The position numbers were made by a program, and so were the translations under genes. DNA of 64,000 nt from Glycine soja. Lineage: Eukaryota > Streptophyta > Magnoliopsida > Fabales > Fabaceae. The first letter of the stretch is position 1. The number at the start of each line of letters is the position of its first letter. Positions 22,830-36,081 of this stretch are shown here, piece by piece. The DNA is taken from assembly GCF_004193775.1 (NCBI RefSeq), contig NC_041003.1, positions 50,582,111 to 50,646,110 on the forward strand, read 5' to 3'. The notes under the pieces were generated by a model, which did not search any database, had not been told where the DNA came from, and worked only from the letters and a program-made list of their open reading frames with translations.

Positions 22830-25015
22830 GATAAATTATTTTTTATCATTTACTTATTTTTATTTTTTTTATAAACATGCATCTTAAAATAGAAGGACAA
22901 CCTTTTATTGTAACACCTCTTAAAACATTTTCCTTTTCAATATGTTACTTCCCTCATGAGAAAATTTCGTGCGTTAGGTATATTTGATTTAGGATAAAAA
23001 AGTAAAAAAAAAAAAAATAGTGGAAGGAGAGAAAGGAAAAGAAAAAAAAATGATGAATAGAAAATGAAATGTACATTTTTTTTATATATCACAACAAGTG
23101 AGGACTAGTGGTACTATCCATCACCCGATCGATCTTCTTAAAAATTAGTTCATAAGTAGTGATTTATGCAACTATTATAAGCACTTATCATCTTCATTAA
23201 CCATCTAATGTGGGATTCTCAACATATTTCTTTACCAATTGATCCTTTCTTCTATTTTTCTATAATACCAAGAAATTAATACATGATTATGGTCATGTCC
23301 ATGTGGTAAAGCAAGACGACTAAAATAATGGCAAGCTTATTGTAGATCGACTGGAAGGTGCTTACGAGGTTCCTGGGATCTTCTCCTTGACTTGTTTTTC
23401 CTCGAGTTCCAAATTCCCTCGTAGCGCAATAGAGATATTAGGCTCTAGAAACTATAGATTTGACATTAACACATAATTTTAGTTTAGTATTTAAATACTT
23501 TTGATAGCAATGCAACATGTCTGATCAACAGGAAACCAAATTAAACTAAAATTGAGCATGCCGGCAATCAGTGTCAAAGAGGATCTGCTTAAGTAATATA
23601 AGTATGCATGGTTACGAGATAGGCAATCGTAAGGCTTTAGATTCTCGCACTAAATCATAGATACAGTTTCGCTATATTTGTTATGGATTTCCATATCTCA
23701 TAGGGATGTTATCAACAATTATCTTTTATTCTCTCTTTCTATCTTATTGTTTGATAGTCTTTTTCATTAGCTATAACACTAGTAGCTACTAGCCTCTGAC
23801 CAACCCATAAAATACTAGTAATTATTATCAACGTACGTCGTTGATTCAAACCAATTTTTCCAAATCCCCTTACACTATTTAATATTAGATGTTTGCTTTA
23901 GTCGCTTCTTCGGTTATCATCTTCGACTGCATTAAATAATGGGTGCTGCTGTATATGAAATAATTAATGGAGCCCAGACTATGCATTGTTCAAGAACCAA
24001 TTTTATGTGGGACTCATTTTTATATAGTCTATAATTTAAATAAAAACTGATGAAGTTCTGCTAATTTATTAGCTGCAGAATGCATGATTTAATAGCATCA
24101 GCCTGAAATATATATTCTACCAATAAGGGAAGCCCCACTTCTATTATCTTTTCTTTGGATTTGGAAACTTTCTATATATATTTTTTTTTAAAAAAGTTCA
24201 AATAATTTAAGCCTGGAATACTAGCTTGTTCATGTGCAAAAGAAATTATGTCATTTGTGACAGTTATTAAGCAACTCAAATTTCGTCAAGGTAATTAAGA
24301 TTTTTAACCTGAAATTTGAATCAATGGCATTTTCTTTTCCTCTGCTTTTTTAATTGAGTTGAAAGTCAACCAATATTGATTCAATTTGTCTGAAGTATCT
24401 GAATGATACTTTTTAAATGTAAATGACAATGTTCTTTTAATTTTTCCATATATATAGAAATTTTAAAGGGTCCCGCCATGGATATTAATGAATCTGTATT
24501 GCATCTGCATTAGATATTCAGTCTTTTGTATTTTATTAGTAAGAAGAAATCCTGGTCTACGTGATCGATTTCACTTGTATTTTTTGCCCCGTCTTTAATT
24601 ACTTTTAAATATTTTTCCTTAATTAATTCAAAAATCCATAATATTATAAGGGACATAAGATTATGGGCAGGTAGAATTAATAATTACAACAATTAAATAA
24701 ATTTGAAGCAGATCTATATTATCAAATCAAACGCCGCTCAAGTTTATTTATACCTTCAAAACCAAGGAATTCCTTAGGCTATAGATTCGAAATGATCTAT
24801 ATAATGATCGTATCCTTCATTGCTTCAGTTTATATATATATATATAGACGGACAAAATTGAAACAACTTCATTGCTTCAGCTTTTTATATGATATACTTA
24901 AGTCTTTTTAGGTTGATGAAAGTGACCACACTGATACTCATCTAGCATGGAAGCAAGGTTGAATACTTACAAAGACACTCAACATTTAAGTTAGTATGCA
25001 TATCATATCAACATG

Positions 25016-25056
<41 letters not shown>
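25016..25056. repeat. (AT)n microsatellite
   Basis: About 19 uninterrupted AT units. Confidence 0.95.
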
Positions 25057-25058
<2 letters not shown>

Positions 25059-26471
25059 AATAGAATGTCTATCTAGTGATATATATTAAAAATACTTTAT
25101 TTATAATTCTCGAATGCGGGTGAGTTATAATAATGTCATTCGAGCTCATTAGCCATGTGGTAATCCTAATAGAGAGTGAGCCCTTTTAACAAAATATCAC
25201 GAAACATGCCTGGCGTGAAGTATGTGAACAAGTGATGAGGATTCTTAATTTGCTTTTGAACATATATAATTATAAAAAGCACTGTGGTGTAGGCTTTGAA
25301 TAGTGTATTAGTCCTTAAATTGGTCTCCCGACGATATAAGGGATTTGAGTGGTTAGAACTATCCTGGGTTCGATCATACTAATCTGGGCCTTATAGTGTA
25401 AACCTCAAACAAGAGTCCACCAAACTTGGCATGCTGATAAGGAACGTGACAAAGTGAAATATCATCTAAGGTCTTTGAGTTAAGTACGTAGTATCTGAAC
25501 CTCTTGTAAAGAACTCTTTGTTGCTGTGACAATCGAATCATTAGTTCAATCATGTTAAAATTTGAACCTTCACTCGTAACAAAAAAATAGTTTTGTAATC
25601 ATTTAAGTGAGCAGTCTTTATGTATGTCTTTTGTCATTCTGTTGGCTTCTTGTGGCAAAGAATGACAAAAAAAATTTTAATTACCTTTTCAATTGTTGGG
25701 TGACAATACTAGTTGGGCATGTAGCACACTGTTATTAATTAACTGGTATCCAACCCTTGTGTTTAATTCAGGCTTCACTATGACGCATGTTTAAGAGTCG
25801 TTTTATTCATTATCTACCACAACTAATGACACTGATGAAAATAGTAATTAGTCCCTATCTTTTATTTGCTTTGAAATAGGGCTAGCTGCAGTTTTTTTTT
25901 TTCTTGCTCTTTCTTTCAGATTTTTTAATTTTCTTCGGTTTCCCTCTCTTGTTCACACTTTCTTCCATTCTCAAGAAAGGATTGCCTCTAAGAGCGTTTC
26001 TCTTCATTATTCATTAATTTGTTCAACAAACGTTCATGACTTCCTTTTCTTCTCATCTTCGTAAAGTTTCACATTTTATGATACAAAGTCTATCTTCCTT
26101 GTCATGTGGTCACAAACTCACAAAAAGTAAAAAAAAAAACCTTAAGAAATGCTTTTAAAATCATGGATACAGATAATAGAAAACGAAGATGTTGTGTTGT
26201 CAAGGATAAATAGGAGGGAATGTAGGCGACATGTTATTTGTACAAATAGCATTTATTTTATTGTCAAGAAGGCCCCGTAGAAATAAAGTTGGTCAGGCCA
26301 AAATGTAGAGAGAATGGGGTATGTAAAATGAATATAAATTAATTAATTGATTGGTGAAATAGATGCAGTTATTGCATAGTACATAAATTGGAAATGTAGG
26401 TGTAGAGAGGAGAGGATAACATTGAAAGTTGATGAATAGCAATAATGAATAGAGTATATATATAGTCTAGT

Positions 26472-27185
26472 CTAGAGTCCCAACCTCAAATCGAGAGCGA
26501 GGGGGGAGGAGAAGGAAGGGGGAGGGAAATTCAAGTCGACGAGAGAGAGAGACTTGGATGACGAGTCTGCAAGGAGACCGAGGTTGTCCCCTTTGTCCCA
26601 GTGACACCTCTTGTGGCCACCAAGTGCCTGACCAGTAGAGAAAACCCTGAGGCAAATGCTGCACTTGTGACCATGAAGAATCATCATGTTCTCCTGATCA
26701 CTAGTACTAGACGACGTTCCTATGGCAGCATTATTGGCAAAACAGCCCTTTACGTTCTTGTGACTGGCACGGTGTCCTCCAAGAGCCTGGTGGGACCCAA
26801 ACACCTTGTTGCAACTGGAGCACTCGAAATGAACATCTTCCTCTTTGTCTTTGTCTTTGTCTTTGGCGTTGGCAAGCAGGAGCAAACAGGCAGCGACCTC
26901 GTGGTCTTCCTGGGTCATTTGTTGTTGTCTCCTGATCACATTTGGCGGAGGATTGATCCCTCTCCAGTGACGCTCCGGGTGGCATCTCATGTGGCCGAAG
27001 AGTGCCTTCCACGACCAGAACTTCTTGCCGCACTCGGTACAGGGACGTGGCTCCGACGATGACGATGATGATGATATCTTCCCCTTCCACCCTCCTGCAT
27101 CCTCCATTAACCGCTTCTGCTTCTGCTTCTTTCCCACACACCAAGAAGAAGAACCCGCTTCGCCACAATCAGACTCCCTCTTCAT
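26472..27185 (-). CDS. C2H2 zinc-finger transcription factor with EAR motifs (ZAT/DAZ-like)
   Basis: Intronless, 237 residues. There are three C2H2 fingers. Finger 1 (C49, C52, H65, H69) carries a variant helix, SWKALFGHMRCHPERHWRGI. Finger 2 (C122, C125, H138, H142) and finger 3 (C175, C178, H191, H195) carry the plant QALGGH helix. Two repression motifs close the protein: DLNFPP (217-222) of the DLNxxP type and LDLRLGL (231-237) of the LxLxL type. A lysine-rich KKQKQKR near 19-25 may be a nuclear signal. The HxRCHPERxWRGI signature after finger 1 recalls the ZAT2/ZAT3 (DAZ1/DAZ2) branch, whose Arabidopsis members act in male germline division; that placement is from memory. A KDKDKDKEED tract (108-117) and a seven-serine run come from short DNA repeats and probably vary in length. 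The ATG at 27185 gives MKRESDCGE. Confidence 0.9.
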   Translation of the reverse strand: MKRESDCGEAGSSSWCVGKKQKQKRLMEDAGGWKGKISSSSSSSEPRPCTECGKKFWSWKALFGHMRCHPERHWRGINPPPNVIRRQQQMTQEDHEVAACLLLLANAKDKDKDKEEDVHFECSSCNKVFGSHQALGGHRASHKNVKGCFANNAAIGTSSSTSDQENMMILHGHKCSICLRVFSTGQALGGHKRCHWDKGDNLGLLADSSSKSLSLVDLNFPPPSFSSPLALDLRLGL

Positions 27186-30100
27186 ACCTCAATTCAACCA
27201 ACCAAAACCTTTTCAAATGGAACCACATTGCCTTATGTACCCAACTGACGGTTACTGCAACTTCTCTGGCGGTTTCTTCTTTTCATTTATTATTATTATT
27301 ATTATTTTAATTTTTTCTGGTTATAATAATGTGTTAGTGCCTTGGATGCAAACATATTTTGTAACATTTTATTTTTAAAATTATTTGTTGTTTTAAAAAT
27401 TTTAAAATTATTTTCCTTAAAATTTTGATTTTAAAAATTTAATATTGAATAAGATAATTTTTAAATTTTTTTTGAAAATTATATTATTTTTCTGCCTTTA
27501 TTTTCTATTGTCGAATATAACTTTTGTTTCATGTTTTTCAATTTTTTTTAAAAATTATTTGTCTCTAATTTCTTATGCTTTTGTTATTCAAGTGATTTTT
27601 TTTTAAAAAAATCAAATTGAAAACAAGTTTTTTTATCTTATTTTAAAAAATAGTTTTCATTTCAGGATTTTAGTTAAAATGAACGATTACTTGACATAGG
27701 TTAACACATATTTAAAATTAGTTTTACTTTTTTATTAGTAAATCTGTTTCACTTTTAGAATTATCAATTTTACATATAAAATAAAAATGAGTTTTTAAAT
27801 ATGTGAATGACCATTTATTACGCACCAGCTATTTATTTGGGATTGGTCAAATTAACAGTATATCCAACTTGTGTTTTTAGTTATTTACAAAAATCCGTGA
27901 AATCATAAATTATTTCTGTGTTATTTCATTTTATTTTGTCTTACATGTGTAATTTCAATATATATGTTAGTCTTTTAAAATTCATTCTACTAAATACATA
28001 ATTCATGATTAATTTAAAGAATATCACACTTTTTTTAATGGAATTCTTTTTTATTTTTTTTAGAAAATATCAAAAGTATAAAAAGCACAAATTAATGAAT
28101 TTGGTTTATATTTTTCTACATGTCACCTTACTGATTTAAAACATATAAAATTGGTTATATGTATAATTGATTGAAGTTTTTTTCTTTTTTGATTTAAGAT
28201 GGAAAGTGTATTTATGATTCACTTTAATTTAGTTGCGTTAATAAATTATGAATATATAGTCACGTTAAATTTAATTATCTAACTTAAAATCAATTTTATT
28301 TTATATTTGATACCCATAAGAGTTAATCTGTCAACAAATGAAGAGAGAAGGTGATAGGAAAGAGCTATGAATTAGAAGTTATTAACTTTTTATAAAGAAA
28401 AGGTGTCTGGGTTGTAACAAAATCAACAATCGGTCTTCAGGTTATTTTAGAAGAAAATGACATAGTAAAAAAAACATGTGAAATTGTAAATTTCTTTTGT
28501 GTTATTCCATTTTATTTTGCATTGCATATATTGTTTTCATTACAGTGATACAATTATTTTAAACTTTTAATAAAGAAAATTATAAGATCAAACTATGAAG
28601 ATGCCATAAAATTATGTCCACTAATATTATAATTTTTTTTTTTTAATTTTAAACGTAAATCAATTAAACAATTATTTAACAATTATATAAAATTTATTAT
28701 TTGAATTGAATAAAAAGTATGGAGTGTAATTTAAAAAACAAAATTACGTATCAACAATCATTAATCTTACCATACGTTTGAGATGGATACCTGAAAGTAA
28801 CGAAAATATAAAATTTATATTATTCTAAATGTTTTGATACTTGTATCAAATTGTTGATAATTAATTTATTGATCAGGATTGGTTGTTGGATAGATGTTAA
28901 TCTCACTCTACTTGTGTCATTTGACATGTTAATTGTGTTGCTTATGCTTTTTTTATAACTTGTTCATCTTTTAAGATGATTCATTTGTCTTTGTTCCATG
29001 ATTATTCTTTGCCTTTTATTTTTTGTATTTTTCCTTCATGTTTCTCTTTGTTGTTTGTTCTTGATTATTGAGTATTTAAATTCTTAATACTTTATATCAC
29101 CTATTAAAGAAATAATTTTTTCATACATTAATGCAAAAAAAAAAAGAAATTAATAAAGAATTTAAAAAGATAAATAGAAGGTTGACAATATATTTGAAAT
29201 GAATTATGTATGAAGTTTAGTTGTGTCACATTTATAGCGGGATTTTGTAATTGATTGATGGGAAGAAAAAGATTTAGAGCATAATATAAATGAAAATAAA
29301 AATAAGAGAAAAAAAAAGATAAGATTGAGAGAGAAATAAGATATAAAAAAACGAATTTCTTAAAAATCAAAATTACTCCAAAATCTGATAACTTACTTCG
29401 AATTTGATTGTTAATCAATTGCTTAAACAACTTTTTTGAAGTTATGGAATTGTCATAAACCTAAAATGCACATAAAATATTAAGGGAAAAAAATAAAATG
29501 CATACAGAAACAATTAAAAGAAATTGTATCATACCATGTAAAAAAAATCTCGCATCCAAAGACTAAACAAAGAACCTGAATATAAATTAAGAAGGAAGTG
29601 GGGATAAATTAAAAAAAAATAAAAGATATAAAACAGTATTGAAGCAAGTTGCTCAAGTGAAAAGGGGTAAGATGATTTCTTAGATATAGTTGGCATACAA
29701 AGCATGTTCAAGTTTGCGAATTAAGTTGAAGATCGAGTTCGTTGCAAACAACGATACCATTAACAGGCAAATTCAATATTCAAAGGGTGAAGAGATGAGT
29801 TTGTAGGAAAATTGTTTCTGATCGAGAAAGGTGCAAAGGTGAAGACAAAATGAAGGAATAAAATTAAATAGAAGTAAGGAAATATAGTCATCATTAGTGA
29901 AATTGAAATAGCAATTAAATGTTTGTATGTGAGTAGTTCTTTTATCACTTACTCATTTGTGGGATTGTGGCGGGACAATTTTGTTTCACAGCCCAAAATA
30001 GTGATAGTTGGTGACATGAGCAGTTACAATGTAAGGATAATATATGATAATTTTGTGATTAATTTAGGGACAAAAACATCAAATGAAATGTGTAGGATAT

Positions 30101-30218
30101 TCCCCTTATATATTGTTATCTATATAAGGTGAATCCATCCATATATATCTTTAACTAGCAAGAAAGTACCTTAATATTTTCTGTAGCCATGCTTTTGCTC
30201 TAGTGCATTATCTTCATT
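27186..30218. other. AT-rich intergenic DNA
   Basis: The start holds the presumed C2H2 promoter, with an (ATT)n tract at 27283-27306. The remainder is AT-rich; the open frames at 29128-30132 are low-complexity and match nothing I recognise. Confidence 0.5.
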
Positions 30219-30502
30219 GCATGGACACGGGTATTTCCTTATTGTTGTTGATGATTATACACGACGAACTTGGCTATTTCTTATGAAATTAAAATCTGAA
30301 GCAAGAAAACTAATGTATAATTTTGTTGCATTCATTCAAACATAATTTTCACATCACTGTTTTGAAACCGTAAGAACTAACAATGGTAATGAATTAAATG
30401 ATCCTGAATCTTTGGCCAAGTTGGGAATCATTCGTCAAACCTCTTGCATTCCCACACCACCACAAAATTCTATTGTTGAAAGGATACAACGCCATATTTG
30501 AA
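30219..30502 (+). mobile_element. Ty1/copia integrase fossil
   Basis: The frame reads as copia integrase core: YFLIVVDDYTRRTW, then LMKLKSEARKLMYNF, and after a stop codon the VRTNNGNEL segment, followed by RQTSC and NSIVER. The first and second catalytic acidic regions are recognisable, though the second has NN for the usual SD-N. There are no LTRs nearby and the frame has stops, so this is an isolated dead fragment. It lies about 500 bp beyond the 3' end of the kinase gene. Confidence 0.75.
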
Positions 30503-30993
30503 GTTGTCACATGTAGTCTTCTATTCCCAGCACTTTTACCTCCAACAATTTGCCCCTTATGCAGTACACGAGAAAAATAAACTTCCCACAACAGGCGCAC
30601 ACAGAGAATCAGACTCCCAGTCTCAGTTACAATCATGAATATGTTACCAGGCTAGTTGTGCATACCCGAAGCTACTGATGTAACTAATCATTTTTTCTGG
30701 ACTCTTGTTTCTTTCTTTCACAGGTTCATATGTATATGTAAACAGTTACATTGTATCTAGATAGACTCGTCAAATTTAATGCAAACACTTTCCTGATAAT
30801 GTTGTACTAGAGACCTCACTATTTGTTTAACAGAACACAAATAATAATTTACACTTTACAATACTAATACATGACTTACCCGTACAAATCTGAGTCCAAG
30901 AAATACATAAATAATGAACAATAGGCAAAGTCTTCAACGGAGAGACAAATAACACAACGAACCAACGGGATTAGTTTTCTTAAGAGAAACTAA
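30503..30993. other. Kinase 3' flank
   Basis: No coding signal. The part near 30850-30993 is probably the 3' UTR of the kinase on the minus strand. Confidence 0.5.
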
Positions 30994-33049
30994 CTAATAA
31001 CTACCGTCCTGACGTGGAGAACGATGGTGCACAGCCTGGTGACCTTGACGGCTGGCGGCATGAGTAGAACGGAATTTAGGCTCCACAGGTTTCTCATTGG
31101 CAGCTTGAATGCGCTCCAAATTCTCCAAAACTTCCTTCATTGATGGCCGCTGTTTGGGCTCAGATGCAAGACATTTCAAAGAAAGCTGAGCTATACGAAA
31201 TGCAGCTTTGGATGGAAATTTTCCTTCCAATCGAGGATCCATAATGCCCTTCAATTTTCTTCTGTCATGCAGGTATGGTTTCACCCACTCTGTTAGACTA
31301 TGTAGCCCACTTGGACGGTTGGTATCAAGTGCTCGTTGGCCTGTTAGTATTTCAACCAAAACAACTCCAAACCCGTATACATCACTCTTTACATATAGAT
31401 GCCCTGCATAATAAACCAACAACATTTCAAGGTACATTACTTTAATAATCAATTTAAATTTAAATTTCCAGCCCCCTCCCCAAAAAACAAATACTTGAAC
31501 ATGACAAAATAACATCATATGCTTTAAATTCACGTTTCAATTGGATTATTTTGTATTTAACATAGCTTATAATTCAAAACTTACCCAAAGAGTTCTGAAA
31601 ACAGAAGAAAAAAATCAGTTTATACCAAATATGCACATGCACTACAATTAGAACAGTGTGACATTACCGGTGGCTACATATTCAGGAGCTGCATAGCCGT
31701 ATGTGCCCATCACCCTTGTTGTCACATGGGATTGACTAGCTGAAGGACCCAGTTTTGCCAAGCCAAAATCTGATATCTTTGCATTATAGGACTGTAGCAT
31801 AACAGAAATTAATTAAGTTGAGCACCCAATAGTACACACTAAACTAAAACGATTTCTGATGTTGAAGATAGAAAAAAAGTAAAACATTCATTTTTTCATC
31901 ATGCTCATAGCATGGCAACAGTAAATATATTTTGTGTATGCTTATTTTGCGCAGAACTCACTCCATCAAGCAATATATTTGAGGCCTTGAAGTCTCTGTA
32001 AATTACTTTCTCGGATGTATGCAAGAAAGCGAGGCCACGAGCTGCTCCAATTGCTATCTTAAGCCTGATGTCCCAAGGAAGTGGTTGAACAGCAGAACCC
32101 CCTACAATTAAAATAATGTAGCTTTTTAGTTGAAAAGATACATTTAATTTGCTATTTTAGTTCATGTTTGAGCTTATAATACACTTGCCAAGACAGTGAC
32201 ATTTAGTTAAGAACTCACTTCCAAATAGATGATTTTCCAAACTGCCCTTTTGCATGAATTCATAGACCAGAAGAAGCTCCGATTCCTCCAAACAGTATCC
32301 CAACAGCTTAACAAGATTGGTATGAGAAAGACGTCCTAGAAAATTTACTTCGGACTGCACAAAAAGAATGAGGCGTTAGTTTAATAGCAATTTATAAGTG
32401 TAGAATAAAACAAAAGAAAGAAATAAATGGCTTCATTTTATTACACAATTAACATTTGATGAAACTCTCCAGCTACACTATTTCAAAAACTCCCTCAATT
32501 CAGCAATTCAACTAGTTTACCTGCCACTCCTCAAGTCCTTGTAAGCTTTCAGAGTTGAGTTTTTTGACGGCAATGACTGTTCCGCTTCCACCCTTTGAAG
32601 TGGCCTTTTCTTCAAGCCAACCCTTGAAGACTTTTCCAAAACCTCCCTCCCCAAGCACTGTATCAGCTTTGAAATTCCTAGTTGCAGCCTTCAACTCGGC
32701 AAAAGTGAAAATCCTCAAATTAGAGGTAGGTAAGATCTGTCCATTTGGATAAGGCTGATCACCGCTTGACACTGAGAACTTGCTATTTATGGAGCTGCTC
32801 CCACTTCCAGAGGAATTAGTAGTCGTAGTAGTAGTATAGCTGATGCTGCTGATCGCCTGAGATGTCCCCGTTGTACCTACATAGGAGAAATCATAAATAA
32901 ATTAATTAAATGAACACATATGGGAAATCAAATGAATTGAGACCAACAACAAACAAAACAAACCAAACCAACCAACCTGTACTACTACTAAGGTTACCGG
33001 TAGTTGTTGGGGTGGGGTTGTGAGGTGGAGGACCCCAGCAATTTCCCAT
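30994..33049 (-). CDS. Receptor-like cytoplasmic kinase, RLCK-VII/PBL type
   Basis: Six exons with GT-AG borders, 33049-32977, 32876-32521, 32354-32219, 32101-31962, 31791-31668 and 31403-30994, join into 413 codons (412 residues). The start MGNCWGPP has glycine 2 for N-myristoylation and cysteine 4 for palmitoylation, so the protein should sit on the plasma membrane. A Ser/Thr-rich linker precedes the kinase domain. The P-loop GEGGFGKVF is at 100-108, the ATP-binding lysine in IAVKK near 129, catalytic YRDFKASN at 223-230 with D225, and DFG at 243-245. The activation segment has the [16 protein letters not shown] of this subfamily, with the arginine-free catalytic context (YRD for HRD keeps the arginine). 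PBL kinases pass signals from pattern-recognition and growth receptors; which receptor applies here is unknown. The 24-codon first exon split from the kinase exon is usual for the group. All catalytic residues are present. Confidence 0.92.
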
Positions 33050-34911
33050 TGAAGCAGTACCTTGCACCCTGCAGAAGGAAGAATTTTGTGGCTCTTCTTC
33101 CTCAGTGTTTGAAGTTCAACAGAGATCGATGAAACCTTTCGTCTTTCTTCCACGGCAGCCACTGCCTTTGGTCTTGTCTCTTTTTCTTTGGCTTCAATAA
33201 TTGAATTTAGCTTTGCAAGAGGCTATAGGAAATGTATATGGTACAGTAAAAGGCAAAACTTTAATGGAAGGATGATTTATTAATTGTTGTTGTATTGACA
33301 TATTAAGTCACATGGACTGGGTCAGTCAGTCCAACGTGGGAAAGAGGCTCACCCCTTCAGCGGTAATTGCTGCCAGCCTACACTCTTATCCAAGTCAACT
33401 TTCGTGGCTTGGTTTGGCGTGGGGAAAGGATTTAGTCAAATCATACCAAAGAATCAACATCTTCAATTCTAATCAAATAATGCCCAATCTCCCGCGTTTA
33501 GTTTACATCAGCCACAAAACTGTTTGACAGAAACTCATCATCGTGCGTTGGGGTGTGAAATCGTTTTACGAATTTCTACCAGAGTTATGGCACCGTTGAA
33601 TAAAAATATTATAGACTATACCATTTGCAGAATAATGCCGCTCAATTTTCTATACTTTTTTGGTTCACGAGTTTTCCACAACTCACACATGAATTCGATT
33701 ACTTAAGTAGATTGCTTACACCTGAATCAAAAGTATACGGGTAACCAATTAATTTGCATCTTAGGGAAAGGTGTGTGGATCATTTTGTTTTTGGTCAAGA
33801 CTTACAATAATGCCCTTCACCCACTCTCTCTCCTCTTCTTATCAACTATTAGTATTTCTTTATTATGTGAGTTTTTTAAATATAAAGTTTATGCAAAAAT
33901 ATAATTTTTGTAAGAATTAAATATGGTAAACATTTTTAAATTCTTAATAATTTTTTATTGTTTTGAAAAAAATTTGTTTTAAATTCTTGTTGTTAGTTAC
34001 GTAATAACATGATACTATCACAATTGTTGATAATATTTAAAAGATCAATTTATAAAATGATCAGTTATTACATAACTAATACTATGAATTTAAAATAAAA
34101 ATTTTAATATACTAAGAACTCACAAAAAAAATTTTATTAAAGATTTAAAATAAAATTTCATTGTTTATTGGTTACCTTAAACATGATTAAGTTTTTTTTT
34201 CTAAAATATTACCAAATTGCTTCACGGGAGGGTAACTCTTCAAATCCTGGGTGCATTGGTTCAAATTTATTTTTTTGAGGTTGAATATTTAGAAAAAAAT
34301 ATTAAAAAAATCGTGGTTGGGGGAGGTTATAGTAGTTGCGAATCAAAAAATTCTTTCATGTTTTCTTTATTATTTTCTTAATGGTTAAATTAATAATGTA
34401 AATTAATTAAGCTCGGGTTGTTGGATGCCAAAAACTTTGTGCCTAAATAATTACTAATATTTGAAAGGCTTAAAAAAAACACTTTTTATCGGGTATTTTT
34501 TTAAAACCCTGTTAGCTGCACATAAGAGTGTGAAGAGATATGCTAGTGTAATGGCTCATCTACGTGATGCACTAGATGTCCCGCTGTAGCTATATATACT
34601 CATAACTCGTAGCACAAGAGCAAGGACATCTACGTTATTGTTTTGCACGGCTTATTATTATTGATAATTTGAAATGCGTAAGCTTTTAGTGTTAAAAAAA
34701 TAGTACGTCAAACAAATTAAGAATTTTTTAAAATATTCAGTGATATTTTAGATATAATTACAATGAAATTGAAGATGTTTTATTTAAAAAAATATTTTTA
34801 GTGGTATTTAAAATTTATTATGAAATTTTATTTTTCTAACAATAATAATGATGCAATATTTATATAAAATTTATAAATAAAAATGTAAATATAAAAAATA
34901 TGAATATATGC

Positions 34912-34953
<42 letters not shown>

Positions 34954-35863
34954 AAAATTGAGTGTTCATTTTTCTATTGTGAATATTATATTAAATATTT
35001 GGTTTTATCTTTAAAAACAAAATTGATTTTTATACTTTTATAGTTATTGAGTTTTAACTCTATCTATTGTAGCCTCTTAAAATAACTCTTTCTAATTTTT
35101 TTTTCATATATCAAAGATCGCAAGTGTTCCTAACTTATCCAGTTAGAAATTAATCTCACTTGTAATATATGATTGTCGTTAGTCTAATAGAATTTTACAT
35201 ATGGTGGGGATCAAACACAAATTCTCTTATTAAATAAATTGTTCATTTACATGTAAATGCAATTTACATTTATATGTTCTAATTTTTTTTTCAATGATTG
35301 AAATTTAAAATAAAATTTATGAAGTTTAGTATGCATTAAAACTGAATTTAAACTTTGGATTTATCAACTTTTTTAAAAAAAATATTTTTTAAATTCTGAG
35401 ATATTACAAAAGTCAAAATTGTTAGGTTATTTATAAATGGTTTTCCATTTTTTACAAGGCATGTGAGATGAGAGAAGAGTGATGATTTTTTATTTTTTTT
35501 AAAAATGGAAGGATAACTTTGGTATTTCAAAAATTGAAAAAAATAAGGTTGTGTTGGGAAAAAAATGGCACAAAAAGAAGGCCTAGAAATAAATGAAGGA
35601 AACTAAAGGTTTTGGGCCCAGATTGTCTAAGTAGATATAACAAGGGCAAATGATATTACACCCTCTCTTTTTACTAATAAAATCCATTTTCAAAAAAATT
35701 AATTGTTTTCTAGTTATTGTAAATTTTACATTTTTTTGTGATGTTCAATTTTCATCAAACAAAATATAATGTAAAAACTTCTCCCATAACTTAAGTAATT
35801 GTCTAGTGTTGTGTTTCCCTGTGTTGAACATCAATATATTTCCGGTCAAAAAAAAAAAAATTC
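33050..35863. other. Intergenic: kinase 5' region and AT-rich spacer
   Basis: 33050-33240 is the likely 5' UTR and promoter-proximal DNA of the kinase. Beyond this there is no gene. A compound (AT)n(GT)n microsatellite lies at 34912-34953. Confidence 0.5.
34912..34953. repeat. (AT)n(GT)n compound microsatellite
   Basis: About 12 AT units pass directly into about 9 GT units. Confidence 0.9.
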
Positions 35864-36081
35864 AAGATAGCAAACGCTTCACATCTGGATACATATTTAT
35901 GCTGGCTGGAGGAGCTATCTTTTGTAAGTCTGCTACATAGACTTTCATAGCTTCTTCGACCATGGCGGCGGAGTTCATTGCTTGTTTTGAGGCATCCAAC
36001 CATGGGATATGGCTGAAAAATTTTGTCACTGGTTTACGTGTGGTTGACGGCATTGAAAGACCATTAAAGATTTATTGCGAC

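Larger units (their letters stand above)
16875..26471. other. Long AT-rich intergenic region
   Basis: Almost ten kilobases without a supportable gene. It holds microsatellites (listed separately), a region of repeated TATAACTA/TTATAA words at about 21990-22200 that may be an old palindromic element, and a B-box-like GGGTTCGATCATAC near 25368 that may be a decayed SINE. Short open frames here have biased AT composition and no recognisable domain. The last kilobase on the right lies downstream of the C2H2 gene. Confidence 0.5.

Noticed and set aside
25310..25440. B-box-like GGGTTCGATCATAC suggesting a further SINE
   Set aside because: No A-box, tail or TSD found; left as a remark in the intergenic entry.
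26601..27378. + strand frames of 102-153 codons over the C2H2 gene
   Set aside because: Shadows of the zinc-finger exon; low-complexity composition and no motif.
29128..30132. Several open frames of 60-100 codons in AT-rich DNA
   Set aside because: Leu/Phe/Ile-rich translations typical of random AT-rich sequence; no splice or domain support.
35803..36053. Minus-strand frames that look protein-like (e.g. PWLDASKQAMNSAAMVEEAMK)
   Set aside because: They are antisense shadows of the copia RNase H region on the + strand, which is recognised by its TSGYIF, ASSTMAAEF and IYCD motifs.
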